DNA of 8,260 nucleotides from the NCBI GenBank assembly GCA_964451885.1, contig CAYVJW010000075.1, positions 1 to 8,260 of the forward strand. The letters run 5' to 3'. Of the stretch, positions 1 to 6,226 are shown one piece after another. The DNA comes from CAYVJW01 sp964451885 (lineage in GTDB: Bacteria; Patescibacteriota; Gracilibacteria; UBA4473). The position numbers were made by a program, and so were the translations under genes. How positions within the stretch are numbered: position 1 is the first letter of the stretch; each line of letters begins with the position of its first letter. The notes beneath the pieces were generated by a model. That model saw nothing but the letters and a program-made list of their open reading frames with translations, did no database searches and was not told where the DNA came from.

Positions 1-14
1 GCTAAGCTTTTCTC

Positions 15-42
15 ATTGTATACCTTTGTTGTTCGTTTTCAA
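15..42 (-). promoter_or_regulatory. Candidate sigma-70 promoter firing left out of the window
   Basis: On the minus strand a -35 box TTGAAA (37-42) is followed, after a 16-base spacer, by a -10 box TACAAT (15-20). Each box matches the consensus at five of six positions. It sits just after the stop of the carboxypeptidase gene, so it would start transcription near position 8 and serve a gene beyond the left edge. In positions 1-59 I see no open reading frame of any length. AT-rich DNA produces such matches by chance, so confidence is moderate. Confidence 0.45.
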
Positions 43-59
43 GTTTATCACTCCCTACC

Positions 60-974
60 CTACCTCCACACAAACGAATCCAAAACCCAACTCACCAAAT
101 TCTTTGTCTCCCCAAACCGATCTTCCGAACCTAAAACTATCGTTATAATTTCATTCCCCTCCCCATCTTCAGAAAGATTTATCAAACACTCCCCCGCCAG
201 CTCCGTATATCCCGTTTTTACCCCCTTCGAATTAACAAAAGTTCCAAATAATTTATTTGTGGATTCTTTTTCATGGGAAAACCTTCCCTCCACAGAAGTT
301 CCCCAAAAATAATCTTTTGCTACCGTATTTCTGAAAAATTCATTCTCTAAGGCAATTCTTGTTAATTTCAAAAGATCTAAAGCTGACATCTTATTTCCAT
401 AAACTTCTCCCGAATTCTCATTAACTATGTCAAGCCCGGTTGCATTAAAAAACCTAGCAGAATCAAGCCCCAATTCCCGAGCCTTTTTATTCATTTTTTG
501 TACAAATGTTTCCTCACTCCCCGAATCATAAATCGCCAATGCCAACATTGCATCATTGGCAGAAGGAATCAAAATCGCTTCCAATAAAGTTTCAACAGTC
601 AAACGTTCATACTGGTAAATATCTGCTTTTGCCCCAACCACCTGAGTCGCCTCAAAAGGAACCGTCACAACTTCCGCCAATTCATGATCCTCAACAATCA
701 CCAAAAAAGATAAAATTTTAGTCAAAGAAGCAATCGGCCGGGCTCGTGCAACATCTTTTTCAAACAAAATTTTTCCGGATCCATCGTCAAAAGCCAAAAC
801 CACTATCCGATCCTCTTCCAAAAACTTCGGAGCAACCTTTTTAACAGGTTTGACCGGTACCTTTGACGGACTCAAAATTTCAATCTGCGGCAAATCTTTT
901 TGGTTTTCAACCACCTGCCCCAAAAAATCCTGAGAATTATTGGAAAAAAAAGCAAGAAACAAAAATTCAAGCAT
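60..974 (-). CDS. D-alanyl-D-alanine carboxypeptidase-like serine hydrolase (peptidase S11)
   Basis: This is a penicillin-binding-protein-type enzyme of about 304 residues, expected to trim the terminal D-Ala from peptidoglycan stem peptides outside the membrane. All three active-site motifs are present in order: SLTK at residues 83-86 (nucleophile Ser83, base Lys86), SAN at 138-140 and KTG at 253-255. Family-typical stretches surround them (ATGLD, and KTGYT followed by AGECL). The N-terminus MLEFLFLAFF is a short hydrophobic segment, possibly a weak signal or anchor, followed by a linker rich in Pro, Val and Lys. I chose the ATG at 974, 7 bases past the cysS stop, because it lies right after an AT-only seam like the one before cysS. 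An in-frame ATG at 1019 or TTG at 1031 would overlap cysS. They would add a basic stretch (RKGRRFLKLKIK) giving a better signal peptide, so the start is open. No C-terminal PBP5-like membrane helix is seen. Confidence 0.9.
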   Translation of the reverse strand: MLEFLFLAFFSNNSQDFLGQVVENQKDLPQIEILSPSKVPVKPVKKVAPKFLEEDRIVVLAFDDGSGKILFEKDVARARPIASLTKILSFLVIVEDHELAEVVTVPFEATQVVGAKADIYQYERLTVETLLEAILIPSANDAMLALAIYDSGSEETFVQKMNKKARELGLDSARFFNATGLDIVNENSGEVYGNKMSALDLLKLTRIALENEFFRNTVAKDYFWGTSVEGRFSHEKESTNKLFGTFVNSKGVKTGYTELAGECLINLSEDGEGNEIITIVLGSEDRFGETKNLVSWVLDSFVWR

Positions 975-981
975 ATAATTC

Positions 982-1000
982 TTAATTTTTAATTTTAAAA
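982..1000. repeat. AT-only junction seam between cysS and the carboxypeptidase gene
   Basis: A stretch made only of A and T (TTTTAAAATT-type, read on the minus strand) covers the last codons and stop of cysS and the space before the next start. Closely similar seams lie before cysS (2434-2456) and before the YggT gene (about 2742-2757). They hold no hairpin of note. They are recorded because the same motif marks three successive junctions of this gene run. Confidence 0.5.
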
Positions 1001-2433
1001 ACCGTCTTCCCTTCCTCATCCACCAACTCAATCCCTTTTTCCAACAACTCCCCCCTTATCCTATCTGCCTCGCCCCAATTCTTTTCATTCCTGCATTGAT
1101 CACGTTTGACTATCCGTTCTTCTATTTCCCTAATTTCATCAGCAGCCAGTTTGCGTTTTTTTGGAAAAACATCAAATATTTGGTCAAAATCATCATTTAA
1201 AAATTGAACAATTTCAGCGGCCTGACTTGAAATCAACTTCCCTTCATCCCGCAGTTTCATTCCCTCCTTAATCAAATCAAAAACAGCCGCCAACGCGTCC
1301 GCCGCATTCAGATCATCAAAAAGAGCCACTCGAAATCTATCCCTTTCCTTCTTAATAAGGAGGGACCGAGAGAGAGGTTGAGTACCCGCTTCTCCAACAC
1401 CACCAACCTTCGAAAAAACCCTCCTTGCCTCCTCAAGCCTTTCAATAGACTTCTTTGCCATCGCCAACCCTTCGAAAGTAAAATTCATGGCTGTACGATA
1501 ATGAGCAGACAATAATAAATAACGAATCTCAACTCCACAGTAACCTTTTTCAAACAAATCACGCACCGTAAAAAAGTTTCCATCACTTTTTGCCATTTTC
1601 TTTCCATCCACCATCAAATGTTTTGCATGAACCCAATAATTTACTGTCTTTTTTCCAAAATAAGCTTCATTCTGCGCGATCTCACACTCATGATGAGGGA
1701 AAATGTTATCTTCCCCTCCCGTATGAATATCAAAAGGGAAACTGAGCAAGGAATGAGACATTACCGAACACTCCAAGTGCCACCCCGGAAATCCCCTCCC
1801 CCAAGGACTATCCCATTGCATCAAATGATTCTCGCCCGCTCTTTTCCACAACGCAAAATCAAGCGGTGATTCCTTCTCTGGATTTTTCTCCACTCTCGCA
1901 CCGGCAATTAAATCTTCCAATCTGTTCTTAGACAACGAACCATATCCTAAAAACGTAGAAATACGGAAATAAATAGAACCATTGGATTCATAAGCAATAC
2001 CCTCTTTGATTAATTTTTCACACCATTTGATTTGCCCGGGAATAAACTCTGTGGCTTTTGGCCGACTATCAGGGGGAACAATCCTCAATTTTGTCTCATC
2101 CTCAACAAAAGCCTCCTCAAAAAAACGGGCAATAGCAAAAGGATCTTTCTTCTCAAGCCGGGCTTTTTTCATAATCTTATCCTCTCCCTCGTCACTATCA
2201 GAAACCAAATGCCCCACATCCGTAATATTCTGAATTTTTTTCACCTCGTACCCAGCATACCTCAAAACCCTGACAAGCAAATCACTCATCAAAAAAGACC
2301 GAAAATTCCCAATATGTGCAAAATCATACACCGTCGGTCCGCAAGAGTACATTTTTACTTCTCCGGATTTAATCGGTACAAATTTTTCCTTCTTCCCAGT
2401 AAGGGTGTTGTGAATGTAGATATCTGAAAACAT
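982..2433 (-). CDS. cysS: Cysteinyl-tRNA synthetase
   Basis: This cytoplasmic class I aminoacyl-tRNA synthetase charges tRNA-Cys with cysteine using ATP. It has 483 residues, close to the roughly 460-480 usual for bacterial CysRS. The first ATP-binding motif appears as HIGN (40-43) within CGPTVYDFAHIGNFR, and the second as KMAKS (279-283), a common variant of KMSKS. The expected zinc ligands are Cys31, Cys222 (WHLECS), His247 and Glu251 (FPHHECE), matching the Cys/Cys/His/Glu set of the family. WHLECS and HTGGEDNIFPHHE are signature stretches of the cysteine pocket. A helical anticodon-binding domain follows from about residue 360 to the end (DDLNAADALAAVFDL, then the NWGEADRIR region). The ATG at 2433 gives a natural family N-terminus. 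No SD precedes it, only an AT-only seam. It lies 29 bases behind the YggT gene and 7 before the carboxypeptidase, so co-transcription is likely. Confidence 0.98.
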   Translation of the reverse strand: MFSDIYIHNTLTGKKEKFVPIKSGEVKMYSCGPTVYDFAHIGNFRSFLMSDLLVRVLRYAGYEVKKIQNITDVGHLVSDSDEGEDKIMKKARLEKKDPFAIARFFEEAFVEDETKLRIVPPDSRPKATEFIPGQIKWCEKLIKEGIAYESNGSIYFRISTFLGYGSLSKNRLEDLIAGARVEKNPEKESPLDFALWKRAGENHLMQWDSPWGRGFPGWHLECSVMSHSLLSFPFDIHTGGEDNIFPHHECEIAQNEAYFGKKTVNYWVHAKHLMVDGKKMAKSDGNFFTVRDLFEKGYCGVEIRYLLLSAHYRTAMNFTFEGLAMAKKSIERLEEARRVFSKVGGVGEAGTQPLSRSLLIKKERDRFRVALFDDLNAADALAAVFDLIKEGMKLRDEGKLISSQAAEIVQFLNDDFDQIFDVFPKKRKLAADEIREIEERIVKRDQCRNEKNWGEADRIRGELLEKGIELVDEEGKTVFKIKN

Positions 2434-2456
2434 AAATTTTAAATTTTAAAATAAAT
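2434..2456. repeat. AT-only junction seam upstream of cysS
   Basis: The space between the YggT-family stop and the cysS start is almost wholly A and T, built from repeats of AAATTTT. It sits directly against the cysS ATG and leaves no room for an SD. The nearest purine-rich AGGA is about 24 bases upstream. It resembles the seam at 982-1000 and the one before the YggT gene. Confidence 0.5.
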
Positions 2457-2462
2457 CCTGCT

Positions 2463-2726
2463 CTAGGCCAATAACCCATACAATAACTCTTGAATTGCAT
2501 CGCCTATAAAACTAAGGGCAAACAAAGCCAAAATCGGAGAAAGATCAATCATCCCGATCCTCGCCCACCGAAAAGGCATCAAAACCGGATGTACCACCCG
2601 CTCAATCACATCCCCGAGAGGAGACTTAGTAGAGGCAAACCAGGACATCAAAACATGAATCAAAATCGCCCAATAAAGCAATTTAACAAAGATAGAAATA
2701 AATGAAATGAGAAAATGAACTAGCAT
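2463..2726 (-). CDS. YggT-family integral membrane protein
   Basis: This is an 87-residue protein of the YggT (CCB3/YggT) family. Two hydrophobic segments are seen, about residues 5-29 and 60-86. The stretch between them, HPVLMPFRWARIGMIDLSPILA, carries the family hallmark: a Pro-rich loop followed by IDLSPI at the start of the second helix. Members are small inner-membrane proteins linked to membrane organisation and osmotic tolerance in some bacteria and to cytochrome b6 maturation in chloroplasts; the role here is unknown. The ATG at 2726 is preceded by GAAGGG three to four bases away, one of the few good SDs in this gene run. It lies 29 bases ahead of cysS and 87 behind the DUF5665 gene. 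Confidence 0.9.
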   Translation of the reverse strand: MLVHFLISFISIFVKLLYWAILIHVLMSWFASTKSPLGDVIERVVHPVLMPFRWARIGMIDLSPILALFALSFIGDAIQELLYGLLA

Positions 2727-2756
2727 TGGCCCTTCAAAAATCTAAATTTTAAAATA

Positions 2757-2812
2757 ATATTTCCCTTCCTCTTGCCCCATTCTTCCTTGATCCTTGCTTC
2801 TTACTCCTTGTT
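2757..2812 (-). other. Purine-rich intergenic tract with repeated SD-like words
   Basis: Between the DUF5665 and YggT-family genes the minus strand is almost all purine in blocks: AAGGAG, AAGGAT, AAGGAAG and GAGGAAGGG follow one another at roughly 8-12-base steps. No start codon with a usable frame follows; the longest is a 12-codon frame from an ATG near 2775. It could be a remnant of tandem short repeats, a ribosome standby region, or simple low-complexity spacer. I see no hairpin. Confidence 0.4.
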
Positions 2813-2813
2813 T

Positions 2814-3131
2814 TTACCTATACGCATTAGTCGGAACAAAGCTCTCCAATATAGTCTTTAGTTCCAAAAAATACTGACCTATCAAAGGGAAATTAACAAA
2901 TTTCCCCAAAAACCAAATCAAAATTGCAAAAACCAAGGTCATTCCGATGATAATCCCCAACCCACGAAAAATTCCTCCCAAAAAATTAGCCCACATAATT
3001 CTCCAAGGAGAATGTAAATATCGGACAAAATCCCGTAACCCTGCCCCCTTCAATACTTTAGCAAGATTGGAAACTTCTTCAATAATCTCCTCTTCCTTTT
3101 TCTCGACACTCTCAAGTGATTTTTTCTTCAT
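2814..3131 (-). CDS. DUF5665 family membrane protein
   Basis: This 105-residue protein carries the DUF5665 pattern: FVRYLHSPWRIMWANFLGGIFRGLGIIIG (about residues 35-63), a single membrane span (about 55-77), then FPLIGQYFLELKTILE. The family occurs in Firmicutes and Patescibacteria and has no established function. The first 25 residues are highly charged (Lys and Glu rich, possibly coiled coil) and probably lie in the cytoplasm. The ATG at 3131 has no SD. A sigma-70-like promoter whose -10 box ends only 10 bases before it suggests a very short leader. It is the first gene of the run leading to YggT, cysS and the carboxypeptidase. Confidence 0.82.
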   Translation of the reverse strand: MKKKSLESVEKKEEEIIEEVSNLAKVLKGAGLRDFVRYLHSPWRIMWANFLGGIFRGLGIIIGMTLVFAILIWFLGKFVNFPLIGQYFLELKTILESFVPTNAYR

Positions 3132-3141
3132 GACAAGACAA

Positions 3142-3169
3142 ATTCTAAGCTATCTCTTCGAAAAAGCAA
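3142..3169 (-). promoter_or_regulatory. Candidate promoter of the DUF5665-YggT-cysS-carboxypeptidase run
   Basis: On the minus strand a weak -35 box TTGCTT (3164-3169) and a good -10 box TAGAAT (3142-3147, five of six) are separated by 16 bases. The start point would fall about 4 bases before the DUF5665 ATG, giving an almost leaderless message, which fits the missing SD. It lies in the 57-base gap after the regulator gene. Confidence 0.45.
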
Positions 3170-3188
3170 ATTCTACACACTTAAAAAC

Positions 3189-4400
3189 TCAGTGATCAGC
3201 AGCAGGCAATCGAATTTTTTCACAAATACCTGAATCAGCGGTAAATATAGTTTGATACTTATCCAGAAACCTATAAAGAGTAGAGCGTGACATCTTTAAA
3301 ACTCCTGCTACATTTTTTCTCCTACCTTGGAACTTTTTTAAAAAATATAATATCAGAAGTACTTTAAATCTATCTTTAATATCAACCTTTTTCTTAATTA
3401 TTTTTAAATCATAATTTCTATTAATAAAAGCAATAATACACTCTCTGTCCATTGATGATAGAGTCTGTTTTTTATTAAGAAAATCATCAAGAACAAAATT
3501 TTTTATAGTATCATCTCTAGACAAATTTACTCCTCTTGTTGTTTCTACCTGTTTACTGACTGGATCAATCAAAACAGCATGATTATCTAATTCACCGCAA
3601 ATTTCATCAGGTTCAATCCCCTGTATTATTTTATCAACATATCCGGCTATTAAAAGTTTAGTCTGACAAACAGTAACTTTATTGGATTTCAAGAATGTAA
3701 TAATACTCTTAAGTTTCGATGCAAAAGCTTCTAATTCACGAATATTCCCCCCCCACCTATGATTAAACAAAACATTCCACACTTCAGTAGAAAATTCTTT
3801 CGTAATTCCCTCTAAAAAATAATCTAATAATCGTCGAATATTGTCAGGATTTTCTCTGAGAGGTTTCAAAGATAAGGGATAACCACAATCAATACGGTGC
3901 AACAAGTCTTTTCGAAATTCCCCTTTTTTTACTTGATCATTTAAATCAACATTAGTAGCAACTATAACTCGCGCATTCGACACTAATATATCATTAGTTC
4001 CAACAGGAGAATATTCCCCGCTTTCTAAAAATCGCAAAAGTTTTGCCTGTATGTCTAAATTAACTGTTCCTATTTCATCTAAGAACAATGTTCCATTATG
4101 AGCTTTCTGAACAGCTCCCATTCGAGTTTGTCCGGCTCCTGTAAATGAACCCTTTACATGTCCAAATAATTGAGATTCAAACAATTCAGATGATCCGGCT
4201 GCAATATGAGGAGCAACAAAATTACCATTTTCATGAGGAGAGTTTCTGTGTAAAAATCTTGCTGCAACAGTCTTTCCTGTCCCCGGTTCTCCTGTAATTA
4301 TTATCAACTCTGCAGTATTGGCCAAAAAATCCAAAAATACCGGTGATGCAATTGATTCAGGCACGAAAACCTTACTATCAAGTTTTTTTTCCATAGGCAT
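3189..4400 (-). CDS. Sigma-54-type AAA+ activator with Fis-type HTH, no sensor domain
   Basis: This 403-residue protein has the architecture of a bacterial enhancer-binding protein, which uses ATP hydrolysis to remodel sigma-54 RNA polymerase at promoters. Seen in order: Walker A GEPGTGKT (37-44), the sigma-54-contacting loop GSFTGA (84-89, a variant of GAFTGA), Walker B TLFLDEIG (104-111), sensor I VATN (147-150), arginine-finger region FRKDLLHR (162-169), and sensor II WGGNIREL (216-223, usually WPGNVREL). A long linker follows, then a Fis-like helix-turn-helix around residues 360-382 (NVAGVLKMSRSTLYRFL). Only about 30 residues precede Walker A, so there is no receiver, GAF or PAS domain; control must come in trans, as in PspF. 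ATG at 4400 is taken; an ATG two codons on is equally possible and neither has an SD. The gene is much more AT-rich than cysS, which hints at separate origin. A run of eight G (minus strand) lies in the sensor II codons. Confidence 0.9.
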   Translation of the reverse strand: MPMEKKLDSKVFVPESIASPVFLDFLANTAELIIITGEPGTGKTVAARFLHRNSPHENGNFVAPHIAAGSSELFESQLFGHVKGSFTGAGQTRMGAVQKAHNGTLFLDEIGTVNLDIQAKLLRFLESGEYSPVGTNDILVSNARVIVATNVDLNDQVKKGEFRKDLLHRIDCGYPLSLKPLRENPDNIRRLLDYFLEGITKEFSTEVWNVLFNHRWGGNIRELEAFASKLKSIITFLKSNKVTVCQTKLLIAGYVDKIIQGIEPDEICGELDNHAVLIDPVSKQVETTRGVNLSRDDTIKNFVLDDFLNKKQTLSSMDRECIIAFINRNYDLKIIKKKVDIKDRFKVLLILYFLKKFQGRRKNVAGVLKMSRSTLYRFLDKYQTIFTADSGICEKIRLPAADH

Positions 4401-4655
4401 AATATTTATTTTTCAAACAAGGAGTTGTTAATTACCATGTTATTTATAATGACGCAAGAAAAAAGACTTGATATTTACCAAGAAGGTTATTAAATATTAT
4501 TCTACGATTTTCATTTATATTCCAAAAAGCCACTTTTCTGAACTAACAAAAAACCTTTAAAAGCACTGAATTCTTTTTTCTCATTTTCCATAGTGAAATT
4601 ATAATAGTTTATTTATAATGCTTTTATCAAAGTAACTTTTAACAATAAATAAAAA
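4401..4655. promoter_or_regulatory. Divergent intergenic region between the regulator and DUF5671 genes
   Basis: This 255-base AT-rich gap must hold the promoters of both divergent genes. For the plus strand, two perfect TATAAT boxes lie at 4600-4605 and 4614-4619. The second would start transcription near 4626, about 30 bases before the ATG, but no convincing -35 box goes with either. The 12-mer TTATTTATAATG occurs exactly twice, at 4440-4451 and 4609-4620, each including TATAAT. On the minus strand TATAAA (rc of 4443-4448) is a possible -10 for the regulator. No -24/-12 (GG-N10-GC) sigma-54 site was seen here. A small dyad CTTG-N8-CAAG lies near 4467-4482. Confidence 0.4.
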
Positions 4656-5597
4656 ATGGTAAAAACCTCCAGCACCGCCAAACACGCTTTTCTGTACCTA
4701 ACGAGCTTTTTAACACTTGCCTTCGTCGCTTACAGTGTAGGTGCATTATTTTTTGAAATTATTAATTACTATTTTCCGGAAGAAGTCGAGTCCTGGCAAA
4801 ATACTTTTTCCCAAGGCAGGCTAAAATTTTCCATCGCCGCTCTCATAATAACCGCCCCAGTTTATTTCTATGTCAACCGATTAATAAATAAAGACCTTGT
4901 ATCAAAGAAACTCAACTTCGGCTCAGGAGTAAGAAAATGGCTGACATATATCGCCCTTTTTATTGCCACCGGATTTATCCTCGGAGATCTTATCAGCACG
5001 ATTTTCCACTTCCTGGACGGAGAACTGACCGTCCGGTTTTTCTTAAAAGCACTCACTGTCCTGATAATTTCAGGAGCGATTTTACTTTATTACTTCACAG
5101 ACATAAAAAGCAACTCTCCAAGAAGCAAAAATAAGCTCTGGGGCATTATATTCTGGATATTTGTATTAATCCCTTTTATAAGCGCCTTCTGCCTGATCGA
5201 AAGCCCGAAAATCGCCCGTATGAAAAAAATAGACCTTCAGACCGTTGAAACCCTCGACAACCTTCACAAACGCATCAAAGATTATGTAAGAGGTAAAGAA
5301 AAACTCCCGGATAAATACGAAGAACTGAAAAAACTCGAAGGAGAACCCACCGAAAGAGGTTACACAAAAAAAATGGTAGAAAAATACAACATCAGATACC
5401 GAAAAACCAGTCCCCTGCGCTACCAACTCTGCGCCGAATTTCAAAGAGACAACCGGAAAGACCAAGAAAACAAAAAACAACATTATTATCTTTCCGGATG
5501 GCTGCACGGATCAGGAAACCACTGCTTCGACCTGAAAATCGATCCTAAAATTGATTTTGAAAAAGAAGAAAGAAGAGCCCAAACTCGAATATATTAA
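4656..5597 (+). CDS. DUF5671 multi-pass membrane protein with Cys-containing C-terminal domain
   Basis: The first 185 residues of this 313-residue protein are membrane-embedded with five likely spans (about 12-38, 57-75, 94-117, 126-147 and 162-182). The opening AKHAFLYLTSFLTLAFVAYSVGALFFEIINYYFP-type segment fits DUF5671, a family common in Patescibacteria and of unknown function. The C-terminal 125 residues are soluble. They start with a helix (about 188-212: LQTVETLDNLHKRIKDYV), then KLPDKYEEL, a YQLCAEF motif (Cys259) and HGSGNHCFDL (Cys290). That order resembles the soluble part of type II/IV pseudopilins, with the two Cys perhaps forming a disulfide outside the cell; this is inference. 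The ATG at 4656 has no SD. Its stop codon lies inside the left arm of the foldback element that follows, so that element may end its transcript. It is transcribed away from the sigma-54-type regulator. Confidence 0.8.
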   Translation: MVKTSSTAKHAFLYLTSFLTLAFVAYSVGALFFEIINYYFPEEVESWQNTFSQGRLKFSIAALIITAPVYFYVNRLINKDLVSKKLNFGSGVRKWLTYIALFIATGFILGDLISTIFHFLDGELTVRFFLKALTVLIISGAILLYYFTDIKSNSPRSKNKLWGIIFWIFVLIPFISAFCLIESPKIARMKKIDLQTVETLDNLHKRIKDYVRGKEKLPDKYEELKKLEGEPTERGYTKKMVEKYNIRYRKTSPLRYQLCAEFQRDNRKDQENKKQHYYLSGWLHGSGNHCFDLKIDPKIDFEKEERRAQTRIY

Positions 5598-5760
5598 GGG
5601 GTTTGGCAAAAAATAAAGTACGTAGATTCACTCAGATTTGCGTCAGATAAATTTATAAAAAATCGAGGAATATTGTAATATTGTGAGACTTTTTTAGGAA
5701 TTTATATGGTGTAAATATGAGATGAAGATGCGTAGTTTATTTTTTGCTAAATCCCTAAAC
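5593..5760. repeat. Foldback element A: 168-bp imperfect palindrome
   Basis: The outer 30 bases at each end (5593-5622 and 5731-5760) are inverted copies, matching at 25 of 30 positions around the core TTTRGCAAAAAATAAA. The inverted similarity continues through the interior at a lower level to the centre near 5678, where AATATT-GT-AATATT forms the dyad. The whole element can therefore fold into one long imperfect hairpin. There is no coding frame of note inside. The left arm overlaps the stop codon of the DUF5671 gene. It may be a MITE-like foldback insertion and may also act as a transcription stop. Clear target-site duplications are not visible. Confidence 0.75.
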
Positions 5761-5824
5761 ACCTCTCAACTCTCCCATAGTAGATCTTGGGACAGACTGA
5801 ATTACTTAAATTCATAAAAAAAAC

Positions 5825-5852
5825 TTGACAAAAATATACTCACTAGTATAAA
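5825..5852 (+). promoter_or_regulatory. Strong sigma-70 promoter before the first structured RNA
   Basis: A perfect -35 TTGACA (5825-5830) and a -10 TATAAA (5847-5852, within TATAAAAT) are separated by 16 bases. Transcription would start near 5859. No reading frame with an SD follows for more than 350 bases. What follows is the two-hairpin region 5885-6040, so this is the best evidence that an RNA is made here. Confidence 0.65.
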
Positions 5853-5884
5853 ATCCATCCCGCTCTTTAATAAATCGTTGTCAA

Positions 5885-6040
5885 CTGTTAAAAGTCTCCA
5901 AAACTAAAATTGGTGAATTCGAGAACCTTTAACAGCTTCTGAATTATCAACAAGGTCATTTGCTTTTGAAAAAGTGTATTTCAACTCGGAATATTTCCAA
6001 CGAAAAATACCAACTCAAAAGCAGTTCCTCCTTGTTGATA
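5885..6040 (+). ncRNA. Candidate structured RNA 1 (two hairpin domains)
   Basis: No coding frame explains this stretch. Domain one closes with CTGTTAAA (5885-5892) paired to TTTAACAG (5928-5935). Domain two is an extended hairpin: outer stem 5945-5955/6030-6040 (11 bp, TATCAACAAGG with CCTTGTTGATA), a small internal loop, inner stem 5961-5969/6015-6023 (9 bp, TGCTTTTGA with TCAAAAGCA), then 5976-5981/6005-6010 (GTATTT with AAATAC) and an apical GGAA-TAT-TTCC (5988-5998). Domain two shares its closing and inner stems with the RNA at 6664-6745. The 3' side of the stem carries TTCCTCCTT, an anti-SD-like word. A consensus promoter ends 33 bases before domain one, and foldback B just downstream could end the transcript. 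It matches no RNA family known to me. Function unknown; a regulatory sRNA or antitoxin RNA is a guess. Confidence 0.6.
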
Positions 6041-6052
6041 TTTCCAATTCAT

Positions 6053-6134
6053 TCTAGGGATTTGACAAAAAATAACCTACAAACTCTAATATCATTTTAA
6101 ACATAAGTAATTTATTTTTTGCTAAAAACCTTAG
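6053..6134. repeat. Foldback element B: 82-bp relative of element A
   Basis: The arms at 6053-6080 and 6107-6134 are inverted copies sharing the core CAAAAAATAA and matching at about 19 of 28 positions. They resemble the arms of element A. The left arm is in fact closer to the right arm of A than to its own partner, so the two may instead bracket RNA 1 as one 350-bp unit (about 5731-6080). As RNA it gives a hairpin whose 3' arm is U-rich, which could stop transcription of RNA 1. A promoter-like sequence overlaps its left arm. Confidence 0.6.
6062..6090 (+). promoter_or_regulatory. Candidate promoter of the 55-residue membrane peptide
   Basis: TTGACA (6062-6067, perfect) and TCTAAT (6085-6090, five of six) are spaced by 17 bases, with a predicted start near 6097. 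The resulting leader of about 130 bases would contain the right arm of foldback B and the hairpin at 6140-6170 before the SD of the small gene. The -35 box is part of the foldback arm itself, so the element may have brought a promoter with it. Confidence 0.5.
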
Positions 6135-6139
6135 TCAGA

Positions 6140-6170
6140 TCAACATAGAATATTTACATATTCTAGTTGA
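6140..6170 (+). other. Hairpin in the leader of the 55-residue peptide gene
   Basis: TCAACATAGAATA (6140-6152) pairs with TATTCTAGTTGA (6159-6170) over 12 base pairs with one bulged A and a six-base loop. It ends in the same TCAAC/GTTGA closing pair as the two larger structured RNAs. It is followed 57 bases later by the start codon, so it may act as a leader structure. No U-run follows it, so it is not an obvious terminator. Confidence 0.5.
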
Positions 6171-6226
6171 CCTTGGTTAAGTATATTCCAGAAATCTCTC
6201 ACTTCTTTTCCGAAAAAGGGTTCAAA

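Noticed and set aside
16..2427. Plus-strand open frames opposite the carboxypeptidase and cysS genes
   Set aside because: They are shadows of strongly supported genes and show low-complexity Ser/Pro/Asn-rich translations without domains.
4438..4494. An 18-codon frame with an upstream AAGGAG in the divergent intergenic region
   Set aside because: The SD spacing is too long (about 13 bases), the peptide has no feature, and the stretch is better explained as a promoter region.
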